A stretch of 64,000 nucleotides of DNA. Source: Lasioglossum baleicum (lineage: Eukaryota; Arthropoda; Insecta; Hymenoptera; Halictidae). The stretch lies in the NCBI RefSeq assembly GCF_051020765.1, contig NC_134941.1:7440001-7504000 (forward strand). The letters run 5' to 3'. The notes beneath the pieces were generated by a model. The model saw only the letters and a program-made list of their open reading frames with translations, made no database searches and was not told the DNA's origin. A program made the position numbers and the translations under genes. The stretch's first letter is position 1, and the number at the start of each line of letters is the position of its first letter. Below, piece after piece: positions 1-11,144 of this stretch.

Positions 1-133
1 CATTCTATTCTATTACTTTTTGCCATTTTCGAGGTAACTTCTCGTGTTATTGGATAAACATATGAATAAATACCTTTTGATTTTATCTTCGATTCTTAAT
101 TTGAAAACGCTACGAACTTTCTTTCCAACCCAA
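1..133. mobile_element. mariner-like MITE, right part only
   Basis: The right terminal inverted repeat, ending CTTTCCAACCCAA followed by TA, matches the right end of the complete copy at 45062-45294. The interior (ATTACTTTTTGC, then TATGAATAAATA) is also shared with that copy. The left end lies outside the window. This is a non-autonomous element with no transposase frame. The mariner assignment rests on the TA target site and the TTGGGTTGGAACGAAA-type terminus. Confidence 0.75.
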
Positions 134-135
134 TA

Positions 136-2323
136 CTAAAAGATCCTAAATAATTTAATTAATGAGATCTGAACTTTATTCTATTATTTGAGTTTCCTAG
201 GACCTAGTCGATTTTTATTTTCTTAAGTGAACTATGTTAGTTCACGAATAATTATTTAATTGTTACTATTGATAATATAACTATTTCTGGATTTAGACAA
301 AATTTTACTATTTCGCTTTCCCTTTTACCATTTGGTTTAGATGAATATTATATGTAATTTAATTGATTTGTACCAGTCTTCCCTTTTCTTATGCTTTTAT
401 CGAAGACTAGTCCGTTCCAGAATGTACAAATGCGAGGCTGACTGATTCAATAAATGAACATTTGTATTGCTAATGAATATCCATGAACGTAATTCTGAAT
501 ACACGTTGCTTACTTCAGAAGCACAATGCGGATCGAGTTACCCGTCCCCTGCTAACGCAGCACGATTACGATGTTTTGCAAACATCTCTACACGCGCCGC
601 AATTGTTCTTGCAAAGTTGACGATCAAATACGAAGCATGCTTTTCACTTCGATCTTTCCTTACTGAAAACGCGTACGAAGTTTATTGACGTCGTCAGGAT
701 AAATATATCTTAATGTAGCAATGTTACACCACTGAACTGGACAAAATAAGCTATTCTTTCTCGAAGTTCAATTTGAAATAGTCACTTTTTAACATTGCGC
801 AATTTTTGTTGCAATTGAAATGTCGAATTTTTAAAAAATTGCAGCTCTGAACTATTTTAACTTTACATTTCAACTAAAATATATAATTTTTTCTTTAAAT
901 TTTCAGCTCCTTCTGTTCGTGAAAAAAAGGGAAAATCGAAACTCGACTTCGTCGAAGACTAGGTAATAGTCTCGAGAATATTACTACAAAATTTTATGCA
1001 GATAGGCTCGGTGGGCTTCCATGATTTCTGGAACCAATCTTGAAAACTCCATTTCGAGACAAACATCTTTAAATTATCTGTTAGCACTAGACTGCGGATT
1101 TTTATGCAATATAAAAATTGTCTGCATTAATTTCCAGCTACAGGAGCCACATACACGTTCATTGCCCATTTTACTCATTTCAGTAAGACGGAAAGAGTAC
1201 AAGAGAGTACATTTAACTCTTCCCAGATTCATTTAAATTAAACGAATAAAGCATAAGCACCACCAGGAAAACTGATCTGGAAATATCCTACAGAATATTG
1301 TTAACTATTACATTGTTTTTCCAATAGTTCGAACATGAAGAGTTTCTCAGTACACATGAAGACGCTGCATATCGAGGTGTGTACACTTTGGAAGCATTTA
1401 GAGAGATCAGGCCGAGCAGTAGAGGTTCGGTAGAGGGTTCGAAGTTGGTGAGGGTAGCCGCTGGTTGAATGGCAGTGGAGAGTCAGTTTGACTAGAGACT
1501 TCAACGCGTGCGTTTGCTTGTGTAATGTCAGTGAAACCTGCTCCGCACTGCCATGGCTCGACCACTGTCGTTCACTGTCGACATGTCAAAAACGTGTCTA
1601 CGGTGTTCCTCTAATTCGAACTGTTAATTATCGTGCGACGATGTGCTTCTTCACATTCCCGTGGACAATTTCTTTCAAAAATACATTGATGTGACAGGTG
1701 AGAAGTGCAATACTATTTTCATAATACATTTCATACCTGATGCAAAGCATGGAAATTTTCTTTTGCTTCACAATCTTAATTGAAAGTATTAGATGACGTT
1801 ATTGAGGGTGACTTGTTAGTTCACAATGAAAATTCCTGTCACTGTTGAAGGTTCCATTAAAAAGTGTTTAGCCATGAACCATAGATTTCTCAAAATTATG
1901 CAATAATCACCGGTCGGTAATGTGTTAAATAAACAAATTTTCAAACTTGAAAGTTTAACAGTGAGAGCAAATTAATTTGGCAAAGCAAGTGACAGATGAT
2001 TAACTCTATACAGTATAGTACAGTATTTATTTACATTAATTGTATCAATTTATTGTAGAATATACACGTGTAATTTTATATTACGAAATATTAAATTGTT
2101 CATACAGTTGTTTATCAAGAGTTTTAAGCTGATTTAGTATATCGTAACAACGTGTGTCGTTCTTGTAATATTGTACGGAGAACACAAAAACTAAAGGATA
2201 AACAGAAAACGAAATATTTGAGCATGATCGCATTTCTACTTGGACAGGATAGTACTGATAAATTAATTTGCAATTAGGTCCAAAATACTTTCTTTCGTTG
2301 GTTCTACGTTCCCAACTGGTACA
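136..2323. other. 5' flank of the E(spl)-like gene, no coding seen
   Basis: This is AT-rich DNA with no conserved reading frame. A single MITE terminus (GACTGCGGATTTTTATGCA, from 1090) belongs to the TA-flanked family described at 6769. The stretch from about 1380 to 1700 is less AT-rich and may hold the promoter and a 5' UTR exon: a TCAGTT initiator-like motif lies at 1483-1488, and a good splice donor (CAG|GTGAGA) follows position 1696. Without transcripts this is only a suggestion. Confidence 0.4.
1483..1696 (+). promoter_or_regulatory. possible TSS and non-coding first exon of the E(spl)-like gene
   Basis: TCAGTT at 1483-1488 matches the arthropod initiator. The following ~210 bp are richer in GC than their surroundings and end at a strong splice donor, CAG|GTGAGA. 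A matching acceptor upstream of the ATG at 2324 is uncertain; the best is TTAG at about 2278. This is an inference only. Confidence 0.22.
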
Positions 2324-5300
2324 ATGATGTCATTCAATTATCCTCACCCCGTTTCTAGGACGTATCAGTATAAAAAGGTGAGTAATGGAATCCAGAAATC
2401 GAATAAAAAATACCTCCGGTTTAACACACTGTCTTTTTACGATTTTTGTGCACATTATTAAAATAATGGTTTCACTACATGAAATACATTTAATCTGAAT
2501 CTTTCCTAGAAACTGTTAATATTTGAACTTGTAGTAAAACTTCGTGGAAAAAATCGTACAACAATTCATCCGAGCTCATTTTAAAGCGCGATGCTTCCAC
2601 ATTCAGAATCCTTAATTTATTTCTATAATATTTGTGCATCATGTAAAAAGAGGGAGAAGAAGCGTGAATTTTTTGTCGAGACATTTTTGCAAATTGAAAG
2701 ATTTTTCTTCATACTCTTGAATCCACCAGAGATTTCAATATTGAAGCTTCTTCTTTGAAAAAGACATTCTGAATTGTTTATTTTGTAACCGTCTCCATGT
2801 TGTGAGCCGTGCAGTTAGAAATAATAATTGCACGGAGCGTACCAAGCCTTCGATTTAGTATACTCTGAGAAATAAATTGGAAAACGTGACAGGTATTGAT
2901 TTTCGTATGATAAAATTATAATGTGAAATATTTCAATATTTAAATTTAAATTGTCTGGTACGTTGTAATTATTTCACGCAGTCCCATATTGCACCTATAA
3001 TGAGGCAACCACTATGCAAGGTCGTACGTCAGGTGGCCTAGTATGCTGTCGAAAATAAGAATAATTTTATCAGAATATTTGTCATTTCAAAATAGAATTT
3101 AAAAAATACAGGCATTAAAATTAAAATAAAAACAGAAAATCCCTGAACAACCAACCCTATACATTAATAATTAAATTTGTTCAGCCAGATTGTTGGTCTC
3201 GAATTTAATCTGAATTGTTTTGTTTATGCTAGATAACGAAACCACTTCTGGAAAGAAAAAGGCGTGCGCGAATAAACAAATGCCTCGACGAGTTAAAGAA
3301 TCTTATGGTAGATGCTTTAGAGGTATGTATTTATTATTACAATTACTAATCTTACATAAAATATTTTTTAATAAATTATACATAAACGTGATTATTGCTT
3401 TTAAGCAGATACAACTTTTCATTTTATTGTATTTTAAAAGCGTTTTGGGCTTGTAGTACATGAATACCCATTAGTATAGTAGCAATTATAAAAAAAGGTT
3501 ATGATAAAATCACATCAACACTGCGAATTTGTGTTTATCTAGAGGAACTTATAAATAAATTGCTTGTTTTTGAATCCAAAATATCAGAAAGTTTGAAAAG
3601 AAGCTGCAACTTATGCATTTCTAATCTAAACTATGATTAGACTGTGGATTTTATGAATTTATGATAAAAATGGCTACACACAATTTAAAGCAGTGGTCAT
3701 AATAAAAAGATTTAAGGACATCAGTGTATTAGTTTCAATTTAATAAGCTGATTAAATGATGTAACAATTTTTTACTTGGCACCTGCGCCTTGCAAATAAT
3801 GTAAACATTTTTTATTTTGCATAAAGATCCGCAGTCTAATTATGATACTTTAATATTTTATTTTAACAACATTCTGAACATAGTGGTCAACATATTTTAA
3901 TACAGCGAGTGTAATACATTCACTTGACTTCTATTTTTTGAAAATGCATGTAATTATATGTAAATATATGCAATCTGCACATGGACTACCTGAAAGAAGA
4001 TCCGGTTAGACTTTAGACTAATGACCGCTACTTAACTTTCTGTGTTTCTAAGATACACAAAAGATTATTGTACGAGAATAATTTGAAAGAAATCCCAACT
4101 ACAATTCAACAGGTAAATAAGTTTATTTGTTCAGAATAATAAAACTGTTGATAGAAGGGACAAACACGTCGGACATGCGAACACGTGCTATGATTCTTTC
4201 CGTCCAGGTGGAAGAAACTGTGAAGGAAGCCACGGTTTCTTACTCGACTTACAGACCGCACGATTGTGCCACGTTGACCGCCCCTCCTCCTCCCTCCCCC
4301 TGTAATTTTATGAATTACTCGCAACAGGAAATGCATTCTCTGACTGCAACTACGCGTGCAATCGATTCTCTGTTTAAATATTCGTAGAGCGTGGGAACTG
4401 TTGCGAAAGTGTCAAGTTAACACGTGACTACTCTGTAATTACGCGCGCGATCATTATCGTTTAAATCGCTTTCATTAAATTAATGCGTAAATCAAAATTA
4501 AATTGATGCGTACGCATCAATGTCTCGTGTCTGGCAACGAGACTTGATCATCGAAGAAATAGTCTTCGATAAATTAATGTCTCTTTGCAGTCGAAGTCAA
4601 AAATATCTAGAAATGTCCGACTGCCTTTGTACTAGTTTGTACCCCTTGCCCTACGATTTATTTTACGATTTCAGTGATTAGAACTTTTTTGTAATTTCTT
4701 AAAAAAGGAGAAAACTTATATCTATCGTATGCCTATATGTTCTCCAATAGCTGTACATTGACTAAACCAAAATAGAATTTTATTTCAGTTATAGGAAATT
4801 ATTGGCATACATTTTTATTAGAATCTGTTCAGAATCTTACAATTAGTCACGAGTCATACACGATGTTGTAATTCAAGAGGTTAAGTGGTAAATAAATAGA
4901 AAAATATAAATAAGTTTGTAACTCCGAGACCTCTAAAGGGGAATTAATTCTTTCTAATTGAATTTGGGTTTTACTAACATGACAAAATCGATTTTGTTCA
5001 ATTTCTAGTGTTCGATAATTAGGAGAATAGACATTTTTAATACCAATGTGATGCAACAACTATTTTTTGTTAAACTTTGCTTGAATTCAAAACATTTCTT
5101 TTCAATTTTGAAAGTGTTGAAATGACAGAAAAGACGCTAAAAGAATCGGAAATAATTTACAGATTTTATGTTTGTAATTTCATACTCCGTAAATGTTTTG
5201 TTGATTGTTAAGTTTTTTCGTTATTAAAATTAAATGTCGACAGAAAGGTAAATACAGTCTAAAATAATTAAATAAAAATAAAGTCGAAAGCATAATGGAA

Positions 5301-7432
5301 ATGAAATACTCTGTAACATTTTCGAAAAATTATAAAATATCATTGTTCTATAAATACTTGCAACACTGATTTCTGCCCTCTGTTGGTGCATCGTGCAACT
5401 CTCACGATACGTCGTTTACTTGCTATTTCTTTACCATTTCTAGGACAATTTCCTTACCATCAAAAGGTTTCTTTACCATCAAAATATTGTAAATATTTTT
5501 CATAAAATAATTTATTTGTATACACATTGCAATTGATGTACTGACATCGTGTATACCACTGTTTTTCGAAAGCCAAAGTAAATGTAAAGCATTTTCTCAA
5601 TTTTTATAAACAATATAGAATGTCGCTTCCAATGAATCTACAAAATAACATCTATCAGAAATGAGAGAATGTTCTGTGAATTTTATAAATATGTCTTAAT
5701 AATGAAGTCTGTCTGTGAATCTTAATACTCATTTGTTAAAAGAATAAATTATCGTAAAATTTTGAAAAACAGCAAAAAAGGAAATTTTGTAATCTCTATG
5801 AATTATTTGCAACTTACTAAAATTATTAAGGGAAGAAAAAATTTTTTTATTTGGTTTCTGTTCTTTTTGCAGTTGATACATAATTTTGATTTTGCACAAA
5901 GATCTGCAGCAAATATTTTAATATTAATATTAATATTAAATGCTTTCAGCGTTTTAATTTAATCTTAAATTGATTTAATCATAAATTGTAGCGTTAGTAG
6001 GGTAATTTTAAAATGTTCTGTCGTTTGCGCAGACGGAAGGAGAAGATATCAGCAAACTGGAAAAGGCGGATATTCTGGAGCTGACGGTTCGTCATTTACA
6101 AAAACTACAATCATTACAAGGTCTACAGTCTTTTGGATTGAACACCGTTTCCAAAAGTGACGAGATTTCTGACGAAAGCCGATGGCTGTCTGGTTTCGGG
6201 CACTGTGCAGCTGAAGCGTACAGATTTCTCTCGGCTCTGTCAGGTGAAGGTGCGGAGAAGTTAGCGAGGTACTTGACAGCTGGTCTGCAAAAAACCCGGC
6301 CAACGAATTCATCGGTAATTATTGTTTCACCGAAAATTCAGTCAAACAATAAAGCGAAAGTTTTTTGACGCGCGTTTAATCGACTTTTAGTACTTTTTAC
6401 ATATCAACGAGGTGTATAATTTCCTGGAATCAACTTCATTCCATTTGAATACTCTTGTTAACAAGAAATTATTCTACAAATATATTCTGAAAAATTTGTT
6501 GAAACTACTAGCTTATTAATAGTTATTACTAAACAGCGGTTCTTTATGTAAAATAAAAATTCTTTTCCCGGATAGAGATAGAAATGAAATAGAAATTTAT
6601 TTTCTGTCCTAGTATGTTTAATAGAATGAAGATAACATTACAGTGTATCTTTTTAAATTCTTCTGATGTTTTTACTGTTTTTAAGTAATTAAAAAAGATA
6701 GGTGTAAACCTATCCGTTTTTGTCATAAATGCATAAAATCCGCTGTCTAGCCATTACTATAATAACTAGACTGCGGATCTTTACGCATAATAAAAATGTT
6801 CTGCATTGATTGTGGGGGGGGGGGATTCAGGAATAAAATAAAAATTTATTTCGTCCCTTAATGACTTTGTTACATTGAAAACAACATTACAATATTCTGA
6901 AATTTTTTAATCTTTTACTGTTTCATATTTCATCCAACCAATTTCTTCATAAATGTATAAACATCCGCAGTCTACTAATAACTATTACATTACATATAGA
7001 TTACTAATTTATTAATACTTTTATTCAATGATTTATTATTACTTTTATTCAATAATGTATTATTACTTTTATTCAATAATTTATTAATACTTTTTATTGT
7101 TATTTCAGTTGAAAACAAGTCCACTCTCACCTCTACCAGGAACGTCCATTGAAAATGGCATAATTCAAGACACCAACGTGACATCTTCCGAAAAAAGTAC
7201 AACAATCACGTGTGAAGCTAAGCAGAGTGTGTCCAGTGCTCCACCGCCGTGCAATACAATAACAAATGTTAACAACAATAAAAAACAAACATCAGATTGT
7301 ACTTCAGATGTGAAAGATCTGAGGTACCAACGTGCATTAGAAAAGGTTAAAGTAGAAGTTAAAGATGAAGATGAAGAAGAAATTGATGTAGAACATATCG
7401 ATAAACAAGATCCTATGTGGCGGCCTTGGTAG
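2324..7432 (+). CDS. E(spl): Enhancer-of-split/HES-type bHLH-Orange transcriptional repressor
   Basis: Exons join(2324..2377, 3233..3322, 6033..6314, 7109..7432), all phase 0, give 249 aa. Exon 1 encodes the N-terminus ending SRTYQYKK, a signature found just before the basic region of E(spl) proteins. Exon 2 carries the basic region KPLLERKRRARIN (residues about 21-33), with the proline typical of HES repressors. Exon 3 carries helix 2 (KLEKADILELTVRHLQKL) and the Orange domain, and exon 4 an acidic, serine-rich tail ending in WRPW, the Groucho-binding motif. In the family these proteins are Notch targets that bind N/E-boxes and repress proneural genes in the nucleus. Two adjacent ATGs exist at 2324 and 2327; either could be used. 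Unlike Drosophila E(spl)-complex genes, this one has introns. A K-box lies in the 3' UTR (7466-7471) and AATAAA at 7619. The exact paralogue (mβ, mγ or HES-1-like) is not resolved. Confidence 0.93.
3640..3836. mobile_element. 197-bp TA-flanked MITE (GACTGYGGAT family), intron 2
   Basis: Imperfect terminal inverted repeats (GACTGTGGATTTTATGAA on the left; TGCATAAAGATCCGCAGTC on the right) are bounded by TA on both sides. No coding capacity. Same family as 6532-6747 and 6769-6972. Confidence 0.75.
4182..4426. promoter_or_regulatory. candidate intronic enhancer: Su(H) site plus E-boxes
   Basis: Within a GC-richer island in intron 2 of the E(spl)-like gene are CGTGGGAA at 4390-4397 (fits the Su(H)/CSL consensus YGTGRGAA), CAGGTG at 4205-4210 (proneural-type E-box) and CACGTG at 4182-4187 and 4421-4426 (E(spl)-type E-box). 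Su(H) plus proneural sites is the known input logic of E(spl) genes, and CACGTG would allow autorepression. Single sites occur by chance, so the cluster and its place are the evidence. Confidence 0.4.
4503..4570. repeat. three consecutive short palindromes in intron 2
   Basis: A perfect 18-bp palindrome (TTGATGCGTACGCATCAA, 4503-4520) is followed by GTCTCGT/ACGAGAC (4522-4528 with 4537-4543) and ATCGAAGA/TCTTCGAT (4550-4557 with 4563-4570). Their function is unknown. They lie about 100 bp after the Su(H)-like site. Confidence 0.7.
6532..6747. mobile_element. 216-bp TA-flanked MITE, intron 3
   Basis: The left end is AACAGCGGTTCTTTATG and the right end GCATAAAATCCGCTGTC, with TA on both sides. 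It is a diverged copy of the family at 6769, lying only 21 bp upstream of that copy. It has no coding capacity. Confidence 0.7.
6769..6972. mobile_element. 204-bp TA-flanked MITE, best-preserved copy, intron 3
   Basis: TA|GACTGCGGATCTTTACGCA begins it and ATAAACATCCGCAGTC|TA ends it. An 11-G run lies at 6814-6824. The TA target site suggests Tc1/mariner-type mobilisation (inference). Further single ends of this family are at 1090, about 13142 and 48616. Confidence 0.82.
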
Positions 7433-7465
7433 ACTTTATAGAATAGTATATTTTATATTGTCGTA

Positions 7466-7624
7466 TGTGATTTTAATTGCGTAAGGACTTATGTGAAACA
7501 GTAGTTCTAATGTATAAATTAATTTAAGTAACTGGAAATGGGAGCATTTATGTATAATCTTAAACGGAGTATCATCTCGTGAAAACATTTCAAAATCGCT
7601 TTTCTATGTAATCTAAGAAATAAA
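7466..7624 (+). promoter_or_regulatory. 3' UTR K-box (7466-7471) and poly(A) signal (7619-7624) of the E(spl)-like gene
   Basis: TGTGAT lies 34 bp after the stop codon and fits the K-box core found in 3' UTRs of E(spl)-complex and Bearded-family genes, where it mediates microRNA repression (miR-2/13 class). AATAAA follows at 7619. A six-base motif is weak evidence on its own, but its place in an E(spl) 3' UTR is expected. Confidence 0.45.
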
Positions 7625-7799
7625 AATTTGCCGAAACAAATGATTACGAACATTCGTTAACCTGTTCCGCTAAAGTTACAATTCTTGACAATGCATTACC
7701 TACTAAAATTAAAATTCTTAATAACGCATGAAGTCTTACAGACAACATTTTATATTTTTAATCGTAATGAAGCAGACTGATACAAATATATTAATGTGA

Positions 7800-7955
7800 C
7801 ATTGCAAAAATGTTAGGAAACGAATAGGTTTGCAATAATCATAGATATTAATTTTCTAGATCTTTATTGAGAATCTATCAATACATTTGTTCTTACATCT
7901 AGCATGTATAGTATATAATATAAACGCAAATTCGAAGTGTGCAGTTGTTAGCTCT
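7800..7955. mobile_element. single terminal repeat (solo TIR) of the 1.2-kb element family
   Basis: The stretch beginning CATTGCAAAAATGTTA and continuing through GAATAGGTTT, AATCATAGATATTAATTT, ATACATTTGTTCTTACAT and AATTCGAAGTGTGCAG matches both TIRs of the element at 11145-12341; it is closer to the right one. There is no partner end nearby. Satellite-like sequence begins directly at its inner edge. Confidence 0.75.
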
Positions 7956-10115
7956 AGTTCCACTACTGAATATTTTCGAGCCATCTCTTTCTTAATAATA
8001 TCCTCCTAATACAAAAATTGATTTTCAAGGTTTCCGAAAAACTTCGGCTACCTGGCTTGTTGTTAGTGAACTAGTTATCTAGCTATACAGCGAACTACAT
8101 AAGATTGCAACACAAAAGGTACGTGTCTGAGGGAGCTAGATTTTACAACGTTGTCAGTCTCTCTGCGCCAGTCAATATTCTTGTTATAAATGTTTAATGA
8201 AATGTGTAATATGTTGTACTTGTTATAAATGTATGAATCGACTATGAATAAATAAAGACAATGTAACAAAAAAGCATATCTGTGTATACATTTATTGAAC
8301 CACCATTTTTCTCCGAAAGTCATACTTGTCATAGAGTTATACAACTGAATTTTCGAAAAAATTTCAATCATCTGGCTTGTCGTTGAGTTGCACTACTGAA
8401 TTTTCGAAAATTTTCGACCGTCTGACTTGTTGTTGACTTGTACTACTGAAATTTGGGATACCTCCTTCGATATCATGTTCTCCTGATACAAAGTTCAATT
8501 TTCGAGATTTTTCGAAAATTTTCGCCAATTTTCGACCGTCTGGCTTGTCGTCGACTTGTACTACTGAAATTTGGGATACCTCCTTCGATATCATGTTCTC
8601 CTAATACAAAGTTCAATTTTCGAAGTTTTCGAAAAATTTTCGCCAATTTTCGGCCGTCTGGCTTGACGTTGAGTTGCACTACTGAATTTTCGAAAATTTT
8701 CGACCGTCTGACTTGTTGTTGACTTGTACTACTGAAATTTGGGATACCTCCTTCGATATCATGTTCTCCTGATACAAAGTTCAATTTTCGAGATTTTTCG
8801 AAAATTTTCGCCAATTTTCGGCCGTCTGGCTTGTCGTTGACTTGTACTACTGAAATTTGGGATACCTCCTTCGATATCATGTTCTCCTGATACAAAGTTC
8901 AATTTTCGAGATTTTTCGAAAATTTTCGCCAATTTTCGACCGTCTGGCTTGTCGTTGACTTGTACTACTGAAATTTCGGATACCTCCTTCGATATCATGT
9001 TCTCCTGATACAAAGTTCAATTTTCGAGATTTTTCGAAAAATTTCGCCAATTTTCGACCGTCTGGCTTGTCGTTGACTTGTACTACTGAAATTTGGGATA
9101 CCTCCTTCGATATCATGTTCTCCTGATACAAAGTTCAATTTTCGAGATTTTTCGAAAAATTTCGCCAATTTTCGGCCGTCTGACTTGTCGTTGACTTGTA
9201 CTACTGAAATTTGGGATACCTCCTTCGATATCATGTTCTCCTGATACAAAGTTCAATTTTCGAGATTTTTCGAAAAATTTCGCCAATTTTCGACCGTCTG
9301 GCTTGTTGTTGACTTGTACTACTGAAATTTGGGATACCTCCTTCGATATCATGTTCTCCTGATACAAAGTTCAATTTTCGAGATTTTTCGAAAAATTTCG
9401 CCAATTTTCGACCGTCTGGCTTGTTGTTGACTTGTACTACTGAAATTTGGGATACCTCCTTCGATATCATGTTCTCCTGATACAAAGTTCAATTTTCGAG
9501 ATTTTTCGAAAATTTTCGCCAATTTTCGACCGTCTGGCTTTTTCGTTGACTTGTACTACTGAAATTTGGGATACCTCCTTCGATATCATGTTCTCCTGAT
9601 ACAAAGTTCAATTTTCGAGATTTTTCGAAAAATTTCGCCAATTTTCGGCCGTCTGACTTGTCGTTGACTTGTACTACTGAAATTTGGGATACCTCCTTCG
9701 ATATCATGTTCTCCTGATACAAAGTTCAATTTTCGAGATTTTTCGAAAAATTTCGCCAATTTTCGACCGTCTGGCTTGTTGTTGACTTGTACTACTGAAA
9801 TTTCGGATACCTCCTTCGATATCATGTTCTCCTGATACAAAGTTCGATTTTCGAGATTTTTCGAAAAATTTCGCCAATTTTCGACCGTCTGGCTTGTTGT
9901 TGACTTGTACTACTGAAATTTGGGATACCTCCTTCGATATCATGTTCTCCTGATACAAAGTTCAATTTTCGAGATTTTTCGAAAAATTTCGCCAATTTTC
10001 GACCGTCTGGCTTGTTGTTGACTTGTACTACTGAAATTTCGGATAACTCCTTCGATATCATGTTCTCCTAATACAATGTTCAAGTTTCGAGATTTTCGAA
10101 AATTTTTCGAAAAAT
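7956..10115. repeat. 118-bp tandem satellite, about 14 units, decayed at the left
   Basis: The conserved landmark TATCATGTTCTCCTGATAC recurs every 118 bp, eleven periods in a row from about 8758 to 10056, with two further units to the left. The first two blocks show a higher-order 287-bp spacing (8371 and 8658), made of a 169-bp unit containing a 51-bp internal duplication plus a 118-bp unit. Decayed units reach back to about 7956. Units are rich in TTCGAAAA-type palindromic pieces. Since 118 is not a multiple of three, the long minus-strand frames through it are a by-product and not a protein. Neighbouring units differ at only a few positions, pointing to recent amplification or homogenisation. 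Confidence 0.95.
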
Positions 10116-10215
10116 TGGACTTTGTATTAGGAGAACATGATACCGAAGGAGGTGGCTCGAATTCAGTAGTATAAGTCAACGACAAGTCAGACAGCCGAAA
10201 ATTTTTCGAAAATCG
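10116..10215. repeat. inverted satellite unit closing the array
   Basis: The sequence from ACTTTGTATTAGGAGAACAT through GATACCGAAGGAGG to TCAACGACAAGTCAGAC is the reverse complement of a 118-bp unit. With the last direct unit it forms two ~90-100 bp arms around a spacer of a few dozen bases. It is more diverged than the direct units. Confidence 0.85.
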
Positions 10216-10525
10216 TATCTTGTTTTGTGTATCCACAGTTTTCGAAGATGTTTATCTAATTGTATTATCTAATATTCATGTGCAGGGTCGAGAAAAAAGA
10301 ACACATTATTTGTTGTATATAAGTAACCTTCTTTATTTTTCACTAAACATAACATTACAATATACAATACAATATTAAAGGTGATTATCGTGGTGAGATG
10401 AGAAAGAAGGTTCCTAGCAGGAATACGATGACGTAGGTACGAATGCGTAGGCTTGAATTGGCTCGAGAACCAGGAACATCACGGGGAGCTAGACGTGCAG
10501 CCGGGTCGAGGTGTTGTAGCCATAG

Positions 10526-10564
10526 AATAATAAATAAAATAAATAAATAAATAAATAAATAAAA
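10526..10564. repeat. (AAAT)n microsatellite
   Basis: A run of AAAT/AATA tetranucleotides about 39 bp long. The surrounding 10250-10720 stretch shows no gene. It is moderately GC-rich and may be old transposon sequence, but nothing recognisable remains. Confidence 0.8.
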
Positions 10565-10730
10565 TGCCTTTGATCGAGCAGCTAATTCCCATGCCTGATA
10601 TACATACATGGTCCAAGAAGTCTATGGTTCCTTTGGTCGCATTTCTCTAGTCGTATCGGGCGGACGTAAACTCAATTTATTCTTCTTTGGAATGGACTAG
10701 AACCCAGTTTACTGCTTTAATGTACGCCAG

Positions 10731-10937
10731 AGAGTTCCAACATGAAGCTCGCGAGCCACGCGTGTCTTCTTCCCCGCTTAGGTACTGCCCCCACTTCATC
10801 GTTGCCGTGGAACTTCGTCCTGCCCCCGCCGCTATGCCGCCCACAAACTGTACGGCTGTACCTAGTGGGGAGAGGTTTGACTAATGGTGGGGACCTTACG
10901 GTTCTCGGAGGGGAACAAGTTGGAACTCCCTGAGAGA
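10731..10937. mobile_element. GC-rich fold-back element, ~207 bp
   Basis: Outer ends GAGAGTTCCAAC and GTTGGAACTCCCTGAGAG are inverted copies. A nested inverted pair, CCCCGCTTAGGTAC and GTACCTAGTGGGGA, lies inside. GC content is far above the flanks. The transposon family is not recognised. Confidence 0.6.
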
Positions 10938-11144
10938 GATGTATACGCTAACATTCTCAAGATAAACTGGGACAAAATTATCTCGATCTCTCGAAGATTC
11001 TTTGCGTTGGTTTTGGAATATGTTGTCATTGGAATTTTTTAAACGTTTTTCCTCTTGGGGAAAGTGACAGAACAGTAGTGGCTCGAAGTAATCTTATTCG
11101 CGTTAATGCAACAATCAAATGAAGCAGCTTGAATAATACATAGC

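Noticed and set aside
8365..10115. Regular repeats as a CRISPR array
   Set aside because: The whole 118-bp unit is repeated with no unique spacers, and the surrounding genes are animal genes with introns.
8364..10236. A series of ~84-aa minus-strand reading frames, each overlapping the next
   Set aside because: They are produced by the 118-bp satellite, whose period is not a multiple of three. They repeat with the unit and have no conserved start context or family.
10687..10933. Two overlapping proline-rich short frames
   Set aside because: They lie in the GC-rich fold-back at 10731-10937 and have no intron-exon support or family match.
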